Of a stretch of 14,291 bases of DNA, positions 6,291 to 14,266 are shown in pieces. The DNA is from Erysipelotrichaceae bacterium (lineage in GTDB: Bacteria > Bacillota_I > Bacilli_A > Erysipelotrichales > Erysipelotrichaceae), in contig JANJWY010000052.1 in the NCBI GenBank assembly GCA_024709285.1, positions 1 through 14,291 on the forward strand, read 5' to 3'. The stretch's first letter is position 1; each line of letters starts with the position of its first letter. The notes under the pieces are model-generated. The model did no database searches. It saw nothing but the letters and a program-made list of their open reading frames with translations, and was not told where the DNA came from. The translations under genes were made by a program, and so were the position numbers.

Positions 6291-7455
6291 AGAATATCGT
6301 TTCAAAGAAGTTTCGGAAGATTTCCATCGTAGATAGTATGGTTCCGATGGAGGAAAACAGGTTTGCACTCATCACGACCAATAATACATGCAGAAAGCGA
6401 TTGGACATAAATCCTTTCACTGTATGCACATCCTCACTGATTCTTTCCAAATCAGATACCATCGGTTTTCTGACAATGGCTTCCACGGTTCCGGCAAACC
6501 AGCCAGCCGCAAGCAATGGGGATAATGAACTGATCGGAGCCGCCACAAAAGCTGTGAGTATGGAAAGGGGATGGCCTAGGACCAATGCCGTTCCTAAGGC
6601 GGATAATCCGCCGTTAAGGATGATCCACGTCATGACTTGGCGCATGCCGATGGATGAATCAAAACTGAATGTAATCAAAATCAGAACGAGGATCAATGCC
6701 GGAATCAGCCATCCGGAAGCTTTGCTCAGCCATGTCCGGTCCGGAACTTTGTCAAGTTCAGCCAAGCTGTGTGTATGATTTAACTCTCTGATGATGCCGG
6801 GAGCATGGGCGGCACCGATGATGGCGACTACGACATCTCCGGGAGCCTGCTTGATGCTTTGTGCCATATACTGATCACGCTCATCAACCAATCCCTTCTT
6901 TATGGAAGGGAATTTTCCACCGACTTCTTTCAAAGCCAATTCGATCATGTCCGACTGTTTGAGTTCTTCAAGCTTGGCCTCCGTGATTTCTTCTTCACTG
7001 AACATGCTTGAAATAAGTGCTGTCAGAAGTTTGGCTTTCTCCCATAATCCCAGACTCCGCCAGATCCGCATAAACGTCGTCTGAATGTTTCGGTCGATAT
7101 ATTTGACTCGTGCACCGATTTCCTTAGCACTTGAAATGGCCTGCATCATTTCTGCTCCGACCGAAATGTCCAATTGTTTTGCCAACTTACGCTGATATGA
7201 GCTCAATATCAGATTTGTCAGTAAAAATCCGGCTTGTTTCTTCTTGATGACGGATATGATATCCACATTTTCCCAAGATTGTTTCTCAGTAAAAGCTTTC
7301 GCCCGTTGTGCATCAAGTTCGATACACACGGTAGCCGGTTTTATATCTTCAATCGTCTGCTTCACGTCCAAAACGCTCTGCGCAGAAACATGAGCGGTTT
7401 TAACGAGAATGACGGTCTTATTTTCGAGGGTCAAAGTAACAATCGATTCGTTCAT
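6289..7455 (-). CDS. TraB/PrgY family protein with C-terminal membrane domain
   Basis: This 388-residue protein has an N-terminal TraB/Tiki-like domain (about 8-235) and a C-terminal membrane domain with about four hydrophobic segments (248-265, 276-293, 298-320, 355-375). Visible motifs are TAHVS (20-24), IELDAQR (45-51), IDRN (120-123) and GAAH (214-217). Relatives include enterococcal TraB/PrgY, linked to pheromone shutdown, and the Tiki metalloproteases. The first conserved GxxH is KTAH here (Lys19 for Gly). AAAGGAG lies 8 bases before this ATG, while the upstream in-frame codons overlap the promoter region. The gene is monocistronic and divergent from the membrane-anchored hydrolase. Function in ordinary Firmicutes without pheromone plasmids is unknown; peptide processing at the membrane is a family-based guess. 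Confidence 0.87.
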   Translation of the reverse strand: MNESIVTLTLENKTVILVKTAHVSAQSVLDVKQTIEDIKPATVCIELDAQRAKAFTEKQSWENVDIISVIKKKQAGFLLTNLILSSYQRKLAKQLDISVGAEMMQAISSAKEIGARVKYIDRNIQTTFMRIWRSLGLWEKAKLLTALISSMFSEEEITEAKLEELKQSDMIELALKEVGGKFPSIKKGLVDERDQYMAQSIKQAPGDVVVAIIGAAHAPGIIRELNHTHSLAELDKVPDRTWLSKASGWLIPALILVLILITFSFDSSIGMRQVMTWIILNGGLSALGTALVLGHPLSILTAFVAAPISSLSPLLAAGWFAGTVEAIVRKPMVSDLERISEDVHTVKGFMSNRFLHVLLVVMSANLFSSIGTILSTMEIFRNFFETIF

Positions 7456-7468
7456 ATGTTGGTCTCCT

Positions 7469-7499
7469 TTGTACATTGTAATCAAAGATGGGGTATAAT
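7469..7499 (+). promoter_or_regulatory. Candidate promoter of the membrane-anchored hydrolase gene
   Basis: A perfect TATAAT lies at 7494-7499. The best -35 is TTGTAC (7469-7474) with a long 19-base spacer. The -10 is convincing; the -35 is not. The leader to ATG 7577 would be about 70 bases. Confidence 0.45.
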
Positions 7500-7503
7500 A
7501 CAA
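7475..7503 (-). promoter_or_regulatory. Candidate promoter of the traB-family gene
   Basis: Read on the minus strand, TTGTAT (7503-7498) and TACAAT (7480-7475) are separated by 17 bases, upstream of the AAAGGAG site and ATG 7455. The -35 overlaps the -10 of the opposite promoter. The -35 match is only partial, and a TATTAT at slightly greater distance is an alternative. Confidence 0.45.
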
Positions 7504-7576
7504 GAGTATGACAATATTATAAAGAGAAGACAAATTTGGTTGATGCATGGGTTTTTTACCCGTTGAGGAGAGAGTC

Positions 7577-8326
7577 ATGAAAAACAACAGAAACAAAAGA
7601 GCAAGATATTTCAGAATCATAACGTTGATTGCGATATTGATATTTGCGGTAACGGTTTATCTGTTTCAACACTATAAACCGGCCGATGAAGCAACGGCTT
7701 TAATCGAACGTCAAAGTGAAATGATCGTTGAAGAGAAAATAGGCATGAAGACAGCGTTGGTTATCACTCCACCTGAAGTTGATGACAGTGTCGGATGGAT
7801 CATATATCCCGGAGGTAAAGTCGATTATCGGGCATATGCCGTTTTGGGATATCGGTTGGCTCAAGAATCAGGCCAAAGGGTCATTATCGTTTCTTTTCCT
7901 TTTCACTTGGCTGTATTTGATATTAATGCCGGGAAAGCCTGGATGGATAAATATGAAGATACAAAAAAGTGGTATGTCGTGGGTCACTCGCTGGGTGGTG
8001 TCATGGGGGCACAAATGGCAAAGAGTGAAGACAGAGTTGCCGGAGTCGGATTTCTGGCATCCTATCCGTCAGCAGATTTCTCTGACAGTGACCTCCGGAT
8101 GATTTCTATCCGTGGTTCATCGGATAAGATTCTGAATATAGCCGCTTTCGCGGATGCTCAAGAGAAATTTTCACCATACTCGGAGTTTTATGTCATTCAA
8201 GGGGGAAATCACTCTCAGTTTGGTTCCTACGGATTTCAGAAAGATGATGGCATGGCAACGGTCACCAAGGAAAATCAAATCGAAATGACAGTTGATTTCT
8301 TGGTGCTTTGGGGCAGCGAAAAGTAA
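7577..8326 (+). CDS. Membrane-anchored alpha/beta hydrolase
   Basis: This 249-residue protein has a basic N-terminus (MKNNRNKRAR) and one hydrophobic segment at about 12-31, so it is probably anchored with its catalytic domain outside the cell. The domain has the nucleophile elbow GHSLGG with Ser138, Asp183 in GSSDKI and His212 in GGNHSQFGSYG. This arrangement, with YPGGKVDY (77-84) as the likely oxyanion region and a late GNHxxFG histidine, matches the Abhydrolase_5 group seen in many Firmicutes. GAGGAG (7565-7570) lies 6 bases before ATG 7577; an in-frame ATG at 7547 has no ribosome binding site. It has its own promoter and precedes cdaA by 57 bases. The substrate is unknown; a surface ester, lipid or carbohydrate ester is possible. 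Confidence 0.85.
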   Translation: MKNNRNKRARYFRIITLIAILIFAVTVYLFQHYKPADEATALIERQSEMIVEEKIGMKTALVITPPEVDDSVGWIIYPGGKVDYRAYAVLGYRLAQESGQRVIIVSFPFHLAVFDINAGKAWMDKYEDTKKWYVVGHSLGGVMGAQMAKSEDRVAGVGFLASYPSADFSDSDLRMISIRGSSDKILNIAAFADAQEKFSPYSEFYVIQGGNHSQFGSYGFQKDDGMATVTKENQIEMTVDFLVLWGSEK

Positions 8327-8328
8327 GG

Positions 8329-8357
8329 TTTTTTAACAAACCAAGATGTGATATAAT
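8329..8357 (+). promoter_or_regulatory. Extended -10 promoter of cdaA-cdaR-glmM
   Basis: TGATATAAT (8349-8357) gives a perfect -10 with the extended TG motif. Only a run of T (8329-8334) occupies the -35 position at 17 bases, consistent with an extended -10 promoter. The start would be near 8364, giving a very short leader before the AAAGGAGG site (8369-8376). Confidence 0.65.
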
Positions 8358-8383
8358 TAAATCTGCTTAAAGGAGGACGAACC

Positions 8384-9487
8384 ATGTTGAATTATTCAAC
8401 CATTCAAACGATCATTCAGGCACTTCGCATGTTCTTTGATATCGTTTTGATGTGGATCCTGTTATACTACACTATCCGAATCGTCAGAAACAATTCCAGG
8501 ACGATCCAGATTTTTAAAGGGATCATCCTTGTCTTATTTATAAAATCAATTGCTACCTTTTTCAATTTCCGTACGGTCGCATGGCTGGCCGATATGTTTG
8601 TTACATGGGGCTTTTTGGCAGTTATCATCATTTTTCAGCCGGAAATCCGCGGATTGTTGGAGCGCTTGGGTAAATCCAGTGTGTTTTCCCGCTTAAATGC
8701 GCTATCCGGTAACGAACGTGAACAGCTGATCGACTCACTCGTCAGTGCTACAATGAAATTATCGGAGAGTAAGACCGGAGCATTGATTACCTTAGACCAG
8801 TCACATTCATGGTCGGATTATATAAAACCCGGAACGCCGATGAACTCGGTCGTAACATCTGAACTGTTATGTTCGATCTTTGTTACTTCGACACCTCTTC
8901 ATGACGGTGCGGTCATCATACAGGGCGACCGGATTGCCTGTGCCTCTGCCTATTTTCCGCCGACCAATATGGAATTACCTTCGCGTTACGGAGCCCGCCA
9001 CCGTGCGGCGATCGGTATCAGCGAAATCACCGACTCGATTACGATCATTGTTTCGGAAGAAACCGGTAAAGTGTCGATTGCTGAAGAAGGAAAACTGACA
9101 CCTGTCACAAAGACGAAATTACATGAGTATTTGCATCGCATGATCATGAATCAGGAAACAGATTTGAAGTATGAACCGACTCAGGAAGAACGTTGGATGC
9201 CTTTTTCTTTTAAGGATGGTAAGACTCCGGTCGTTGAAGCTGAACCCGAGATGATTGGGGATCAGCCGTTATCTGCTAAGGAAATCATTGCTCCGGCAGC
9301 GAAAAAGGAAGAGTCGGGTGCAGATACATTGTTTAAACGTTTCAAAAGAAAACCAGTGAAGAAAGATCCGGTGGTTGTAACGCCTGAAGTCGCAGAGCTG
9401 AAGGATGATGATTTATCCCTTGATTTACAGTTGGATGAAATCGAAATCAAGGATATTGATGATAAGACAGGAGGTGAGCAGACATGA
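8384..9487 (+). CDS. cdaA: Diadenylate cyclase CdaA with long charged C-terminal extension
   Basis: This membrane enzyme joins two ATP to form the second messenger c-di-AMP, which controls potassium and osmolyte balance and wall homeostasis in Firmicutes. Three hydrophobic segments (about 14-33, 42-61, 68-84) precede the DAC domain (about 95-255). Catalytic motifs are intact: DGAVII (174-179) and RHRAAIG (205-211). AAAGGAGG lies 7 bases before the ATG. At 367 residues it is about 95 longer than B. subtilis CdaA (about 273). The extra part, from about 268, is low-complexity and charged: a basic stretch (FKRFKRKPVKK, 317-327) followed by a strongly acidic end (DDD at 341-343 and many Asp and Glu to 365). 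The stop overlaps cdaR by four bases (ATGA). It is first in the cdaA-cdaR-glmM operon. Confidence 0.96.
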   Translation: MLNYSTIQTIIQALRMFFDIVLMWILLYYTIRIVRNNSRTIQIFKGIILVLFIKSIATFFNFRTVAWLADMFVTWGFLAVIIIFQPEIRGLLERLGKSSVFSRLNALSGNEREQLIDSLVSATMKLSESKTGALITLDQSHSWSDYIKPGTPMNSVVTSELLCSIFVTSTPLHDGAVIIQGDRIACASAYFPPTNMELPSRYGARHRAAIGISEITDSITIIVSEETGKVSIAEEGKLTPVTKTKLHEYLHRMIMNQETDLKYEPTQEERWMPFSFKDGKTPVVEAEPEMIGDQPLSAKEIIAPAAKKEESGADTLFKRFKRKPVKKDPVVVTPEVAELKDDDLSLDLQLDEIEIKDIDDKTGGEQT

Positions 9488-10845
9488 CAAAGGGACCGCA
9501 ACGTCAGTCTTCAGACGAAAGAGTGGAAATTGCTAAGCGCATTGCCAGTCAAAGTCAACGGGTCGCAAAAACTTATGCCAGTGTTGAACTATCTGTTTTG
9601 CGGGTCGTCCGCTGGTTGAGTGCATGGGTCGATAAGCTGCTCTTTAATCCGCGTTTTGGTAAACCGATTTCTTTGGTTTTAGCCATATTGCTTTATGCAA
9701 CGATTAATTTTGGCAGTTCTGATATTTTCAGTGCCGGGATAAGCGGATCTGGCGAGGAAATCCCGGACATTCCGCTTACGGTCATTGCCAATAACGAAGT
9801 TTATGAAATCTCCGGTTTGCCTGTGACAGTGAATGCATTGCTGGTCGGCGAACTTGCGGACATACAAATGACTAAGAATCAGGGCGGCTATAAAGTCGTT
9901 GCTGATTTGACTGGTTTGACAGAAGGCGTTCATCAGATCAATCTGATTGCGACTGATTTTTCGCCTCGCGTTAACGTTGCTGTAACACCTTCGACGGCAA
10001 TCGTCACGGTTACACGGAAAGTTTCCGCAAAATTTATCTTGGATTATGACTTTGTCAACGTCAATAAAATGGATTTGGAATATGTGCTTGGTGAACCGCA
10101 GCTTGAGCTCAGTGAAATCATCGTCCGTGCATCACAAAGCACTTTAGACAGTATCGCTTTTGTTAAAGCCTTTATCGATGTATCCGGAGTAACTCAGAGC
10201 TTTACAAAGAAGGTTCCGATCGTCGCTTATGATCAACTGGGTAATCGCGTCATGGCGGACATCATGCCGGCGGAAGTCAGTGTCACTGTTAATGTGTCAT
10301 CTCCTTCGAAGACGGTTCCGGTAATCGTTGATCCTGTTGGAGAAATACCAAATGGAAAAGCGATTTCATCAATCACGATGGATCACAATTCGATAACGCT
10401 TTATGCGCCTGAATCGGTGTTGGCAAAGATCGATGAGTTACGTATACCCATCAATGCTACTACGCTGACCGGCGATACCAATCTGGTTTATACGGTAACT
10501 TTGCCTAGCGGTGTACGTAAATCCAGCGTTACAAAGGTAAACATGGAAATCAAGTTGGGTGATGGAGTCAAACGGATCGTTGAAAATGTTATGATTCGTT
10601 ATCGCAATAATATTAAGGGCTACCGTTTCACGATCGTGGATCCTGAAGATGCCTATACTAACGTAGAGTTGTTTGGTACTGAGGAAAATATCGCAAATAT
10701 AACAGCGGATAATATGGAAGTTTACATCGATATGTTAAATATTGAATTAGGATTGCAAGATGTTATTGTCTATGTGGATGGCGGTACTACGCTGGTCAGA
10801 TTTACACCTGAGAAGCAAGTCATTTCCATAGAAGTCATCCGTTAA
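9484..10845 (+). CDS. cdaR: CdaR, YbbR-domain regulator of CdaA
   Basis: This 453-residue protein is the membrane partner of CdaA; in studied Firmicutes CdaR binds CdaA and modulates c-di-AMP synthesis. One transmembrane helix lies at about 60-76 (ISLVLAILLYATINF). It is followed by about 370 extracellular residues that read as four YbbR-like beta repeats (about 94-177, 178-270, 273-360, 366-453). The cytosolic N-terminus of about 58 residues is longer than usual for CdaR, where the helix begins close to the start, and is net basic. A near-perfect AGGAGGTGA (9469-9477) lies inside cdaA, and ATG 9484 overlaps its TGA, so the pair is tightly coupled. Many ACG, GTT and TCC codons reflect the beta-rich Thr/Val/Ser composition. 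Confidence 0.94.
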   Translation: MTKGPQRQSSDERVEIAKRIASQSQRVAKTYASVELSVLRVVRWLSAWVDKLLFNPRFGKPISLVLAILLYATINFGSSDIFSAGISGSGEEIPDIPLTVIANNEVYEISGLPVTVNALLVGELADIQMTKNQGGYKVVADLTGLTEGVHQINLIATDFSPRVNVAVTPSTAIVTVTRKVSAKFILDYDFVNVNKMDLEYVLGEPQLELSEIIVRASQSTLDSIAFVKAFIDVSGVTQSFTKKVPIVAYDQLGNRVMADIMPAEVSVTVNVSSPSKTVPVIVDPVGEIPNGKAISSITMDHNSITLYAPESVLAKIDELRIPINATTLTGDTNLVYTVTLPSGVRKSSVTKVNMEIKLGDGVKRIVENVMIRYRNNIKGYRFTIVDPEDAYTNVELFGTEENIANITADNMEVYIDMLNIELGLQDVIVYVDGGTTLVRFTPEKQVISIEVIR

Positions 10846-10859
10846 GAAGGAGAGTCAGC

Positions 10860-12194
10860 GTGGGGCAATATTTTGGTACAGACGGAATTCGCGGCAAAGC
10901 GAATGAGACATTGACCGTTCAGACGGCTTTTGCTGTCGGAAGTTATTTAGGATACTTATTTTCAAAGGAATCGAAAGGCCGTATCCTGATCGGCCGGGAT
11001 ACACGGATATCATCGACCATGTTTGAAGCAGCAATTACCGCAGGAGCAACCGCTGCCGGATGTGATGTTTATACATTGAAGGTAGCACCGACTCCGGCGA
11101 TTGCTTATCTGGTAAAAAGTGAAGGATTTGACTGTGGAGTCATGATTTCGGCTTCACACAACCCATATTATGACAATGGCATAAAAGTGTTTGACAAAAA
11201 CGGAAGTAAACTTTCGGCTTCGATTGAAGATGAAATCGAGCGTTACATCGATGGGGAAATGTCTGTTGATTTTGTTTGTGACGGGAAAATCGGCCAAGCC
11301 TTTGATTATTCCGAAGGATTGGATAACTATTTGAACTGGATGGCTTCACTGTTTGATTTCGATTGTCAAAAAAAGCGTATTGTGATTGACTGTGCCAACG
11401 GATCGGCCGTAGCTACAGCCGAAAAGATGTTGAATCGCCTTCATTGTGACGTGATTACCTTACACAATGATCCGGATGGTATCAATATCAATACGGAATG
11501 TGGTTCGACTCACCCGGCCCATTTACAGAAAGCCGTAATTGAGTCTGGCGCGGATGTCGGATTTGCATTTGATGGTGATGCCGACCGTCTGATTGCTGTG
11601 GATGAGTTTGGAAATCTCATCGATGGCGATAAGATTCTGTATGCCTGTGGCTTACATTTGAAAAAGTATCACGGACTCAATAAGAATTCGATCGTAACGA
11701 CGGTCATGTCCAATCTGGGTTTATATAAAGCTCTGGAAAAAGAGGATATCAATTTTATACAGACACAGGTTGGCGATAAATATGTGTACGAACAGATGTT
11801 GCTTCAGGATGTGAAACTGGGCGGAGAGCAGTCCGGTCATATCATTTTTAAAGATCATGCGACAACGGGTGACGGTCTTTTAACAGCGTTGAAACTGCTG
11901 GAAGTCATGGCGGATACCGGTCAGTCGTTGGCTTCACTTACCGAACCGGTCGCTATTTTCCCTCAGCTGTTAAAAAATGTCCGTGTCAATGATAAGCAGG
12001 CGGTCATGGAGGATGCCAGTCTCAAGGAAATCATACGTAAGCTCGAAGAGGAATTGCATGGCAATGGACGCATTCTGGTTCGTCCTTCAGGTACAGAACC
12101 CTTGGTACGCGTGATGGTAGAAGCGCAGAGTGAAGAGCTTTGTGTAAGACTGGTTTCCGAAGTAGTAGAGCTGATTAATTCTAAAGGACTTTAA
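10860..12194 (+). CDS. glmM: Phosphoglucosamine mutase
   Basis: This 444-residue enzyme converts glucosamine-6-phosphate to glucosamine-1-phosphate, the step before UDP-GlcNAc and peptidoglycan. The start is GTG at 10860, with AAGGAG (10847-10852) 7 bases upstream, giving the canonical N-terminus MGQYFGTDGIRG. Conserved parts are ISASHNP (96-102) with the phosphoserine Ser99, the magnesium loop DGDADR (238-243), GGEQSGH (321-327) for sugar binding, and the phosphate-binding RPSGTEP (408-414). Length is normal. It follows cdaR by 14 bases; CdaA, CdaR and GlmM form a known complex in which GlmM restrains cyclase activity, linking c-di-AMP to wall synthesis. Confidence 0.98.
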   Translation: MGQYFGTDGIRGKANETLTVQTAFAVGSYLGYLFSKESKGRILIGRDTRISSTMFEAAITAGATAAGCDVYTLKVAPTPAIAYLVKSEGFDCGVMISASHNPYYDNGIKVFDKNGSKLSASIEDEIERYIDGEMSVDFVCDGKIGQAFDYSEGLDNYLNWMASLFDFDCQKKRIVIDCANGSAVATAEKMLNRLHCDVITLHNDPDGININTECGSTHPAHLQKAVIESGADVGFAFDGDADRLIAVDEFGNLIDGDKILYACGLHLKKYHGLNKNSIVTTVMSNLGLYKALEKEDINFIQTQVGDKYVYEQMLLQDVKLGGEQSGHIIFKDHATTGDGLLTALKLLEVMADTGQSLASLTEPVAIFPQLLKNVRVNDKQAVMEDASLKEIIRKLEEELHGNGRILVRPSGTEPLVRVMVEAQSEELCVRLVSEVVELINSKGL

Positions 12195-12210
12195 AGAGTC
12201 CTTTTCTTTT
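12183..12210 (+). terminator. Intrinsic terminator at the 3' end of glmM
   Basis: AAAGGACT (12183-12190) pairs with AGTCCTTT (12197-12204) around TTAAAG, followed by TCTTTT. The glmM stop codon (12192-12194) lies in the loop, so the stem is partly coding sequence. It overlaps the -35 of the next promoter. Confidence 0.8.
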
Positions 12211-12218
12211 GGTATGAT
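12190..12218 (+). promoter_or_regulatory. Candidate promoter of the two-component operon
   Basis: TATGAT (12213-12218) has TTTAAA (12190-12195) 17 bases upstream, each a partial match to consensus. The -35 lies in the loop of the glmM terminator. The start would be near 12225, which excludes the in-frame ATG at 12214 and leaves about 13 leader bases before ATG 12238. Confidence 0.55.
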
Positions 12219-12237
12219 AGTGCAAAGAGGTGTCGCT

Positions 12238-12897
12238 ATGAAACGGGTTTTATGTGTAGTAGAAGATGAAAAAGATTTAAATGAACTGGTAAAGCGCTAT
12301 CTTGAAAAAGAGAATTATGAAGTGCGTTCATATCTGACCTATGATCAGGCTGCGATCCATGTGGGAGATGATGATGTTTCATTGTGGATTTTAGATATCA
12401 TGCTTGATGACCGAAGCGGTTTTGATTTGATCGAGGCGATAAAAATTCAGTCGCCCGGAGTTCCGGTCATCTTCATGTCTGCCCGTGATAAAGAGTTTGA
12501 TCGTATCATCGGTCTTGAAAAGGGAAGTGATGATTATATAACCAAACCTTTTTCTCCGAAAGAATTAGTTTTAAGAGTGAATAATATCATGCGCAGGGTG
12601 TATAAAGATGAGATTACACGAATTAATATTGATGGTTATGAAGTTGATGAAACACAGCGTAAAGTTTTTGATAATGGTGATGAGCTTGAATTGACTACGA
12701 AGGAATTTGATTTATTGATGTTGTTTATAAAAAATAAAGGCACAGCCTTTTCCCGGGAACAGATTTTGACGAAAGTCTGGGAGACCAATTATTATGGGTC
12801 TGATCGGGTCGTTGATGATACGCTGCGTCGCTTGCGCAGAAAAATGCCGAATCTGAGCATTCATACCATTTACGGATTCGGGTATCGGTTGGGCTGA
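12238..12897 (+). CDS. OmpR/PhoB-family response regulator
   Basis: This 219-residue protein has a receiver domain (about 1-118) and a winged-helix DNA-binding domain (about 125-219). The receiver has the acidic pair Glu9-Asp10, phosphoacceptor Asp53 in LDIML, Ser81 in FMSAR, and Lys103 in the TKPF motif. The output domain has the LTTKEFDLL and YGFGYRLG signatures of the OmpR group. GAGG (12227-12230) lies 7 bases before ATG 12238. The stop overlaps the kinase start by one base, so the two are a cognate pair. Targets are unknown; a location next to the cdaA-glmM operon suggests envelope stress or wall control, but this is only positional. Confidence 0.93.
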   Translation: MKRVLCVVEDEKDLNELVKRYLEKENYEVRSYLTYDQAAIHVGDDDVSLWILDIMLDDRSGFDLIEAIKIQSPGVPVIFMSARDKEFDRIIGLEKGSDDYITKPFSPKELVLRVNNIMRRVYKDEITRINIDGYEVDETQRKVFDNGDELELTTKEFDLLMLFIKNKGTAFSREQILTKVWETNYYGSDRVVDDTLRRLRRKMPNLSIHTIYGFGYRLG

Positions 12898-14243
12898 TGA
12901 AATTCCGCGGATTGTTAAAAGAGTTTTCGCTGACTCAGCAGCTGTTTGGAATCGTCTTTCTTTTCATTGTGTTTTTCGTTTCGTTTTTCTTTATGTTTCT
13001 TTCATGGAATATCGATGGCTTTGTGCGCAGTCAAATGTATGGCATCATACGGCGCACACAATCAAATATTGTCTATAATTATCGTCTGAGTGTTCCGACG
13101 GAAGCGCTGTTTGGAGGAAATGATCCCAATATCGTACATATCATTTTCAATGATGATGGTACGATTTTAGCCAGTTCGAATGTTGACTCGCTTTCAAGTG
13201 ATTTAATCGAGGAATTAAAGCAGAATGCATATAATCAGCAGATTAGCAGTCGTGATTATATTTCATTATTGGACAATCAAAAGATTCTATATACGATATC
13301 CCGGATAAACATGTCTACGGCCATTGCATCGACGATATCAAGCTCGTATCGCGATGAATTTAAAACGACGTTGCTCAACAGTGTCGTTAATATCATGGTC
13401 ATTGTCGTTAGTGTTTTGTTTTTCCTTTTGATGATTTGGGTTGCTTATCTGATTCATCCGCTCAATCAGATTCGGGCTTATATAGAAAAAATCAGGCATG
13501 GCGAAGATGCAGAGCTGAAAGTAGACCGAAAAGATGAAATCGGAGAAGTTGCTTCGGCATTGGTTGCTATGCAAGTAGAAATCAAACGATCTGAGCAACT
13601 GAAAGAGGAAATGATTCATAATATATCCCATGATTTGAAAACGCCGATTGCAACCATCAAGTCATATGGTGAGAGCATTAAGGATGGTGTTTATCCTTAT
13701 GAAACACTTGAGAAAAGCGTAGATGTCATCATCGAGCATGCCAATCGTCTTGAGAAGAAAGTTCAAAGTCTGTTGTTACTCAATCGTTTGGGATATATGG
13801 CGAGTGAAGGGGTCGAGGTAGGAGAAATCGATATGATCGATGTCGTATCGAAAGCCATATTGTCTCTGAAAGTCATTCGTCCTGAAATTAAAATCGAAAC
13901 GAACTTGCAGCGCGTTTCATATACCGGGTCGATGGAACCGTGGCGTGTAGTAGTTGAGAACCTGTTGGATAATGCCATTCGGTATGCCAAGAGTAAAATT
14001 GTTATTACTTTGAGTGAAAATGAGTTGTCAGTATTCAATGACGGACCTGCCATGTCAGACGATCGCTTATCGAAATTGTTTAAGGCGTATGAAAAGGGAA
14101 GTGACGGTCAGTTCGGATTAGGTTTGGCTATCGTGCATAAAGTTGTTACGGCTTACGGGTTTGTTCCTGCCGCATTCAATGTCGATAAAGGTGTCATATT
14201 TAAAATAACCCAGAAAAGGGTTAAGAAGTCCAGTAAAAAGTAA
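12897..14243 (+). CDS. Sensor histidine kinase, HAMP/HisKA/HATPase type
   Basis: This 448-residue membrane kinase should sense an envelope or external signal and phosphorylate the regulator encoded just upstream. Transmembrane helices at about 13-36 and 160-185 flank an extracellular domain of about 120 residues (37-159) that I do not recognise. HAMP follows at about 183-235. The dimerisation helix carries the phosphoacceptor His245 in SHDLKTP, the N box is NLLDNAIRYA (355-364), and the ATP lid shows NDGP (381-384) and GQFGLGLAIV (404-413). The protein ends in a basic tail (KRVKKSSKK). It starts one base inside the regulator stop codon (TGATG) with no strong ribosome binding site, so it is probably translationally coupled and made at a lower level. 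Confidence 0.93.
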   Translation: MKFRGLLKEFSLTQQLFGIVFLFIVFFVSFFFMFLSWNIDGFVRSQMYGIIRRTQSNIVYNYRLSVPTEALFGGNDPNIVHIIFNDDGTILASSNVDSLSSDLIEELKQNAYNQQISSRDYISLLDNQKILYTISRINMSTAIASTISSSYRDEFKTTLLNSVVNIMVIVVSVLFFLLMIWVAYLIHPLNQIRAYIEKIRHGEDAELKVDRKDEIGEVASALVAMQVEIKRSEQLKEEMIHNISHDLKTPIATIKSYGESIKDGVYPYETLEKSVDVIIEHANRLEKKVQSLLLLNRLGYMASEGVEVGEIDMIDVVSKAILSLKVIRPEIKIETNLQRVSYTGSMEPWRVVVENLLDNAIRYAKSKIVITLSENELSVFNDGPAMSDDRLSKLFKAYEKGSDGQFGLGLAIVHKVVTAYGFVPAAFNVDKGVIFKITQKRVKKSSKK

Positions 14244-14266
14244 AGAAGCCGATTACGGCTTCTTTT
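14242..14266 (+). terminator. Intrinsic terminator of the two-component operon
   Basis: AAGAAGCCG (14243-14251) pairs with CGGCTTCTT (14256-14264) around an ATTA loop and ends in T. The stem starts in the kinase stop codon. It marks the end of this operon, and the 25 bases that remain hold no visible feature. Confidence 0.82.

Noticed and set aside
6338..6778. Plus-strand open frame of 146 codons opposite the traB-family gene
   Set aside because: No ribosome binding site, no recognisable motif, and the minus strand carries clear family motifs.
7456..7620. N-terminal extension of the TraB protein on the minus strand with a hydrophobic stretch resembling a signal peptide
   Set aside because: It covers the divergent promoter region and the start of the neighbouring gene, and AAAGGAG lies just before the internal ATG at 7455.
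8327..8342. Possible terminator GGTTT/AAACC after the membrane-anchored hydrolase
   Set aside because: The stem is only five weak pairs and no T run follows; part of it may serve the cdaA promoter.
13338..14053. Minus-strand open frames within the histidine kinase gene
   Set aside because: They lie opposite conserved kinase motifs, with no start signals and shadow-like composition.
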